Below, piece by piece: positions 59,527 through 64,000 of a DNA stretch of 64,000 nucleotides. Every line of letters starts with the position of its first letter. Positions within the stretch are counted from its first letter, which is position 1. Origin of the DNA: Eumeta japonica (taxonomy: Eukaryota; Arthropoda; Insecta; Lepidoptera; Psychidae); the NCBI GenBank assembly GCA_005406025.1, contig BGZK01000225.1:1-64000 (forward strand), given 5' to 3'. The translations under genes and the position numbers were made by a program. The notes below the pieces were generated by a model, which was not told the origin of the DNA, did not search any database, and saw only the letters and a program-made list of their open reading frames with translations.

Positions 59527-59712
59527 ATGAGCGAAAAAGGAGTGAAAATACCGTTTTATTCATTAATAGAAGGGGCAAATACAGTACGACAATTAATGAC
59601 AACAGTAATACAATTGAGTAGGGATCTTCTTACACGCCGAAGACCTGAATATAGAAAAGACCAGCCCAAATTTTCGGCAGTTGAAAAAGATGCATTTTAT
59701 TACATGACATAA
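59527..59712 (+). CDS. Small unrecognised ORF, 61 codons
   Basis: ATG at 59527, TAA at 59710-59712. The peptide has SLIEGANTVRQLMTTVIQLS and the basic stretch LLTRRRPEYRKDQ, and ends KDAFYYMT. Its amino-acid mix is more protein-like than most short frames here. It has no signal peptide or membrane segment. No family is recognised and no splice sites are evident, so it may be a transposon fragment or chance. Confidence 0.2.
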   Translation: MSEKGVKIPFYSLIEGANTVRQLMTTVIQLSRDLLTRRRPEYRKDQPKFSAVEKDAFYYMT

Positions 59713-59889
59713 TAATCAAATTCTATAAATGATGTTCGAGCCCTTTGCATACACTCTTTAGCTGTCATAAACCTAGAAAATTATTTTGCGAATTGACGAA
59801 TTGATATAAATTTACGGTAAATGCATTACGTTAAAATGAGACCTTTAATAAGTTATGAAGGGTAATCACTATAACTTAATAACTATAAG

Positions 59890-60080
59890 AGTCTCTTCCA
59901 TCTCTTTTTAAACTGACATTTAACAAAAAGTCAGCTTTAAAATAAAATTTGCTTTCCACGTCCACATTTTAACATTATTGGGGCTACAAAAAAAAAGGTA
60001 AGAAGAAGACGTGGAACGCAAAATTGATTTTTAAAATGACATTTTGTTAAAATCCAGATTAAAAGGAGATGGTGGAGAAA
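59890..60080. mobile_element. Hairpin MITE-like element, ~190 bp
   Basis: The left arm (about 59898-59964, starting CCATCTCTTTTTAAACTGAC) and right arm (about 60005-60072) are imperfect reverse complements, including TTTAACAAAA and GCTTTCCACGTC versus GACGTGGAACGC. The spacer is about 40 bp and contains an A-run. No clear target duplication. Confidence 0.7.
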
Positions 60081-60142
60081 GCCCCAAAACTAATAATTTT
60101 ACAAAAAAATACTATTTCATCTATACAGAGCAAAGTTGCGTT

Positions 60143-60204
60143 AATAAATAAAAACATAAAACGTCAAAGTATGTATACTTTGACGTTTTATGTTTTTATT
60201 TATT
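60143..60204. repeat. Perfect 30-bp-arm palindrome with 2-base spacer
   Basis: The left arm (60143-60172) ends AAACGTCAAAGTAT, then GT, then the exact complement (60175-60204). All 30 base pairs match. It is AT-rich except for the TGACGT core. It begins about 60 bp after the hairpin MITE above. Confidence 0.95.
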
Positions 60205-60540
60205 TAAAACTAATTATTTAAAAATAAAATATTTCTTTATTTATTTACAGTCTACTTACTGTACTTAGGTTACCTAAATTAACGAATAATTGGTCCTTTT
60301 AGTTCCGGTGATAAGAGTAGAAAATCCTCCATTATTGTCATCAAACGAATAGCCGAAAATATTTATCCTGCTTAACAATAACGCAAGAAATTTAAACTGG
60401 AAAAGAGTGAGTTTGATACTGTGATTAACAACTTACTAATGCGCCCCCTGCCGGCTGTAAGACACGATCGAAACGGAAGTGATAGTGCATTAATTTGGCG
60501 TGGTTTATGCGGCGATAGAGAGTTGCGACAAAATAATAAA
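60205..60540. other. Unassigned DNA
   Basis: A GC-richer piece at 60430-60510 has no recognised content. No gene. Confidence 0.45.
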
Positions 60541-60544
60541 TACT

Positions 60545-60607
60545 GACACACGTATTTCTGGCACGCGTATTTCTGGCACTCGTATTTCTGACCGACGTAT
60601 TCCTGAG
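60545..60607. repeat. 15-bp minisatellite, four units
   Basis: Units ACACACGTATTTCTG, GCACGCGTATTTCTG, GCACTCGTATTTCTG and ACCGACGTATTCCTG follow in line. Because the unit is a multiple of three, minus-strand frames show five-residue repeats such as QKYAC; these are not evidence of a gene. Confidence 0.85.
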
Positions 60608-61975
60608 ACACATCCCGATCAAAATCTATTCTCGTAGGAAACGCTCCGCATTCGGTGAGTACTGGTGCCGTTAATTCAAAACTGCATACATAGCAGATAC
60701 CTAAAAAATACTTAGAACCAGATATATATTTTATTGTTCACATGTTAAAGCCTTTTAATATGTCAAATTTACAAAAAGCTAATCTTTTTAAGAAATGGGT
60801 TATCCAGCACAAAATATTACACAAAATTCATTATAGCATATAAAGTCCAATTAAGTGTATTATTACAAAAACAATACAAATAATAAAACATGCTCGTAAA
60901 ATATACGCTTCTTAGGAACGAAGAGAAAATAATAAAAGGCATATTTGTAAACAAATTGAAGAATTTATTTGCAATCCTATCTGTTAAAATCTTCATCCTT
61001 TTTTCCTGAAAAGGTATTTATAATTATTTTATATTGTTGTATATTCCGATTCTGCGTCTGATATACTTTGATTCATTTTAAAAGGTGAAAATATATCTTC
61101 ATTATACACATCTTTAATCGGACAGCGCTATTAGTTTACAAGAATTATAGTCCCACTTAATCTTTGACTTTTGTAACGTGATATAAAGACAGAAATACCG
61201 CTGTCAGTCAGTGTAGGTGCCGAGCTATAATTACGTGTTGGAGCCGTGAAGTGACTATTTTAATAAACATCAAGGTTTCATTACGGGGTAAGTTTAGAAT
61301 TTGGATATCTTTTATTGCATCCATTAGTTTAACGCGGAAGAGCCGAAGACAGAGTTTAAAAACGGCGAATCAATTTTAGATCGCTGTACACGTCTATTTT
61401 GGTATTTTCTCTTTCCGTCACGAGACGTCCTAGCGCGACCGTCTTTAAGTACCGACCGCCGTTCCCTTAATTGTTTTGTATCTAATTGAACCGATTATTA
61501 AATTGCAATTGTTTTAAGTTTAACTGGAAAAAATAGAACTCGACGTAGTTAAAAATTTACCGTTATTAGATATTGTTTAATGTTACTCTTATCATAAAGA
61601 ACCGATTCGCTACAAAAGTAGAAATCTAAAACATGTAACAACATTACTCATATTTTATGTATTAGAAAAATGTTTAATGGTATTTTGATTTAAAGCAAAT
61701 ATCTCATTTTCGTACATTTCTAATGGTTTTTAGATTTCATAATCATACTGTATTATGAATTGTATTCATATTTTACATTTTGCATATACAGGAAACAAAC
61801 AATTTCATCTTGTACGTCGTCATTATTTATCGTATGATTTTATGCTTTCATCTTCCAACTGTCAAAACGGTCGCGCCGCTCTTTGTTGTTGTCATTTTCA
61901 AATATACTAATTGCATCAATACCGAGACGTTTAAATTGAGCCCTATCACAACCTTTTCATTTCGGATCGAAGGGC
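60608..61975. other. AT-rich DNA, no gene seen
   Basis: A modest GC-richer patch at 61380-61460. No gene or repeat recognised. Confidence 0.45.
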
Positions 61976-62410
61976 TTTGTGTTTTAAGCGCCGCACGCTA
62001 TAGCGTGTCGGAGGCCGCTAACGACCTCTATCACTTACACAAAGACAAACCTTTCGCCCGTCGTGGCCAGAAATCGAACGCGAAACGTTCCCGCCACAAG
62101 ACGACGCTCTTGCTTTGGCTTTCCTTTGGCTGTCGTTGTCAACATTACGCCAGTCGCTAGTCCGTTTCGAACATATCCATAGACACGGCCTCAGCGAGAA
62201 CGGAGCGTCGGACATGCAAAGTTCTCCACGGAAACGTGCATACGTTTCTGACGCCGCGTGTCACTCCCCCCCTGCAATTATTCTAATGCGTCGGCTAATA
62301 CATTTATTTCGTTACGCTCTAATTCGTCCGTTCGTGATAAATGCGATTTTAATGGGACACCTTAATTCTATTGCACTTCACGCGGATGAAACTCCGTACG
62401 ACGTATGCGA
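61976..62410. other. GC-rich block, both strands partly open
   Basis: CpG-rich block with overlapping frames: plus 61780-62160 and 62115-62420, minus 62018-62215. None gives a recognisable protein. The alternation of GC-rich and TTATTTCG/TAATACATTT parts resembles a conserved non-coding block rather than an exon. Confidence 0.3.
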
Positions 62411-62696
62411 TTGTTTTTAATTTCGAATAATACTTATTTGCACAATGGCTAAAGTGGTTTGCTCAAGTGTTTTAGGAATAATAAGCAGGGAGGTCTGCCC
62501 GTAACTATTGCGCGCTTAAACGGGCTAATGTGTTATTATTGTACGTAGCCATTCTATATTTAAATAATTATTTATTTTTAAAAATATATATCACATACAT
62601 ACACGCTTTTTAATAAAGTTAAGTACTTTAATATCACCTAGAACATTTTTGGCTATTAAGGATTTTTTTTTGTATAGATTTTTCTGGGTCAAATGA

Positions 62697-62795
62697 GCTC
62701 GCCAGTCATCAGATAGAAAGTGCTCACCGCCGCCCATAGACACCTGCAACCCCTAGTACGATGCGGCTTTTTAGAAAAGAATAGGCCCCCTTTTT
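62697..62795 (+). repeat. Dispersed retroposon-tail family, copy 4
   Basis: GCTCACCGCCGCCCATAGAC followed by ACCTGCAACCCCTAG and TAGAAAAGAATAGG match copies 1 and 2. The copy is truncated after about 100 bp. Confidence 0.55.
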
Positions 62796-63054
62796 TTTTC
62801 ATTATGTGTATTTACAAAGGAAAATTTAAATACACAATTTAAATACCCGATCTAAAATATTTAAATTTTCAAGCTTTTCCTCGTGTAACTAAAATTGTGT
62901 TTGCCGTTAAAACTAAAGACTACGGAATCTGGTGACACATTCACACACACGTACTCGTCTTACGAGCAATGATAAACCGTTTGCATTCCAGTAATATTTT
63001 GTGATGACGTTGATTATTAAATTCTCACGTAAATACAGTAACAGTGTTTGTTAA

Positions 63055-63385
63055 CGAAAATAATATGCGGCCACGTTCAATTGACGATTCGATCGTTGTC
63101 CGTGGACCGATATAATCCGGCCGTTGTAAAAGTATCGAATTCGATTCTCGACGCGAGTGACGCCGACGCCGGGGCGTGGCGTTTCGAAACTCGAATCTCT
63201 AGTGAGCATTCACGAAAACCGTTAGACGGACAATTTTATTGGCAGTAAAATCGAGAAACAGGCGTCGGCTGCGCCGGAGTCGCTTCGGCGTCTAACAACT
63301 TTACGGCCGATAGTAAATTTTTGTACTCGGACGGCTCCGTTTCTGCGGGACGTTCTCGGTGCTCGCGGTCGGATCGGATACTTGG
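63055..63385. other. GC-rich CpG block
   Basis: CpG-rich text (GACGCCGACGCCGGGGCGTG) with a 66-codon plus frame of no recognised family. Possible regulatory block or decayed insert. Confidence 0.3.
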
Positions 63386-63459
63386 TGTTTAATATTTGTA
63401 GGATAGCGTAGGTAAATGCAATAAATAAAAAAGGAACTTCTATAGTTACAACTGATACG

Positions 63460-63500
63460 TTCGTATGTCACAGCCTACTTATAAGGCTGTGACATACGAA
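63460..63500. repeat. Perfect 17-bp-stem hairpin
   Basis: TTCGTATGTCACAGCCT (63460-63476), loop ACTTATA, exact complement (63484-63500). No mismatch. Confidence 0.95.
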
Positions 63501-63619
63501 AAAGATGGGGCAGTTGTAGCCCCATATTTGCAACGACTATGGTGGAATTTATGACATCAAATGTTTTACGTGAACTACCGTATCTGCAAACATAAGAGGA
63601 AATATAAAAAAAAACCCTG

Positions 63620-63645
63620 GATGCGGGAGTTCGATTCCAGGTTTG
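63620..63645 (+). repeat. Pol III B-box-like remnant
   Basis: GGGAGTTCGATTCCAGG contains AGTTCGATTCC, one base from the B-box consensus. There is no A box upstream at the right distance, so it is at most a decayed SINE or tRNA-arm remnant. Confidence 0.3.
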
Positions 63646-63659
63646 GGCCAGATTTTTTT

Positions 63660-64000
63660 CTACTTTGATTCTGCCCAATTTGAAGGATTCCCGAGGGACC
63701 TTATAAATCTCTCTTCATCGTCCAACTACTAATACATGTATACCGATGATCTCGACACTGCACAATTGAGATTCGAAATGGAATTTTCAGATCACCCCAT
63801 CCACACAGACGGCATTTATAATACTTTTTGGAGTTTACTCCTTAAGAATCGATTTCATATTTAGGCCCGGGGTATGGAATTTTATGGGAGTAAAATTAAG
63901 TGTTAGATAAATGACGTTACGCTATCGTCATGGTTACTGAAATAAATAAATCGTCATGGTTACTGTTTACATTTCAATCAATCAGAATGTGACAAATATA
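63660..64000. other. Unassigned DNA at window end
   Basis: No gene. A short direct repeat (AATAAATAAATCGTCATGGT / TCGTCATGGTTACTG) lies near 63925-63965. Confidence 0.45.

Noticed and set aside
60372..60622. Minus ORFs with QKYAC/RNTSA pentapeptide repeats
   Set aside because: Explained by the 15-bp minisatellite.
61780..62420. Overlapping 126- and 101-codon plus ORFs as exons
   Set aside because: A minus-strand frame overlaps them, no domain is recognised and no splice sites support a gene model.
21355..63500. Known microRNA genes among the hairpins
   Set aside because: None of the arms matches a conserved insect microRNA that I can recall; the stems are too perfect for typical animal precursors.
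1..64000. CRISPR arrays, rRNA genes, intact tRNA genes and bacterial operons
   Set aside because: No regularly spaced repeats with spacers, no conserved rRNA text, and only decayed tRNA-like pieces were seen.

Overview
The window reads as a piece of an insect chromosome, most likely a moth or butterfly. It is AT-rich and has no operons, ribosome-binding sites, phage or CRISPR features. Its repeats are ones I recognise as typical of lepidopteran genomes: a (TGTC)n-bearing element ending in a GCACTTGGCCGG block (Lep1/Helitron-like), a jockey/CR1-type reverse transcriptase relic, a ZBED/GTF2I-like hAT relic, non-LTR tails starting CTAGCTGACCCGG, and several MITE families. I could not find one confident intact host gene on either strand. 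Open frames are short (188 codons at most), and the only recognisable proteins are broken transposon proteins. The window is best described as an intergenic region or the inside of a very large intron.

Layout. 1-12,300: AT-rich DNA with an (AT)n tract, unrecognised GC-richer blocks (about 1.4-1.9 kb, 3.96-4.2 kb), a purine-rich stretch (7.0-7.4 kb) and one old repeat (8.2 kb). 12,301-13,292: a 1-kb fold-back element with 416-bp arms. 13.3-17.1 kb: GC-rich blocks, a coding-like block at 15.9-16.2 kb, a tandem-plus-inverted repeat and a purine-rich tract. 18.2-21.55 kb: transposon remnants dominated by a decayed hAT element on the minus strand. 22-26.6 kb: a Z-DNA-type tract, a tRNA-derived SINE head, a repeat shared with 55.3 kb and a MITE end. 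26.96-29.87 kb: a Lep1-like element with three internal tandem units, a perfect hairpin, and a second fold-back element that holds a TE protein relic.

30-36.2 kb: non-LTR tails, small MITEs, a mariner/Tc1-type transposase relic joined to a MITE arm, and a 934-bp element with GGGGTCGTCC ends. 36-45 kb: mostly unassigned AT-rich DNA with a GC-rich, homeodomain-site-bearing block near 39.9-40.1 kb, a hAT MITE and dispersed repeats. 45-50.7 kb: twin perfect hairpins, a 552-bp inverted-arm MITE, a reverse transcriptase relic, two coding-like blocks and a perfect 46-bp palindrome. 52-64 kb: further copies of the same repeat families, a second full copy of the 552-bp MITE, a 30-bp-arm palindrome, a 15-bp minisatellite and GC-rich blocks.

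Nothing here works together as a pathway. The recurring themes are decay of DNA transposons into fold-back or MITE forms, and an apparent excess of short, nearly perfect inverted repeats. These look much younger than the sequence around them and are the most unusual structural signal in the window. All family names are from pattern recognition alone; no database search was possible.
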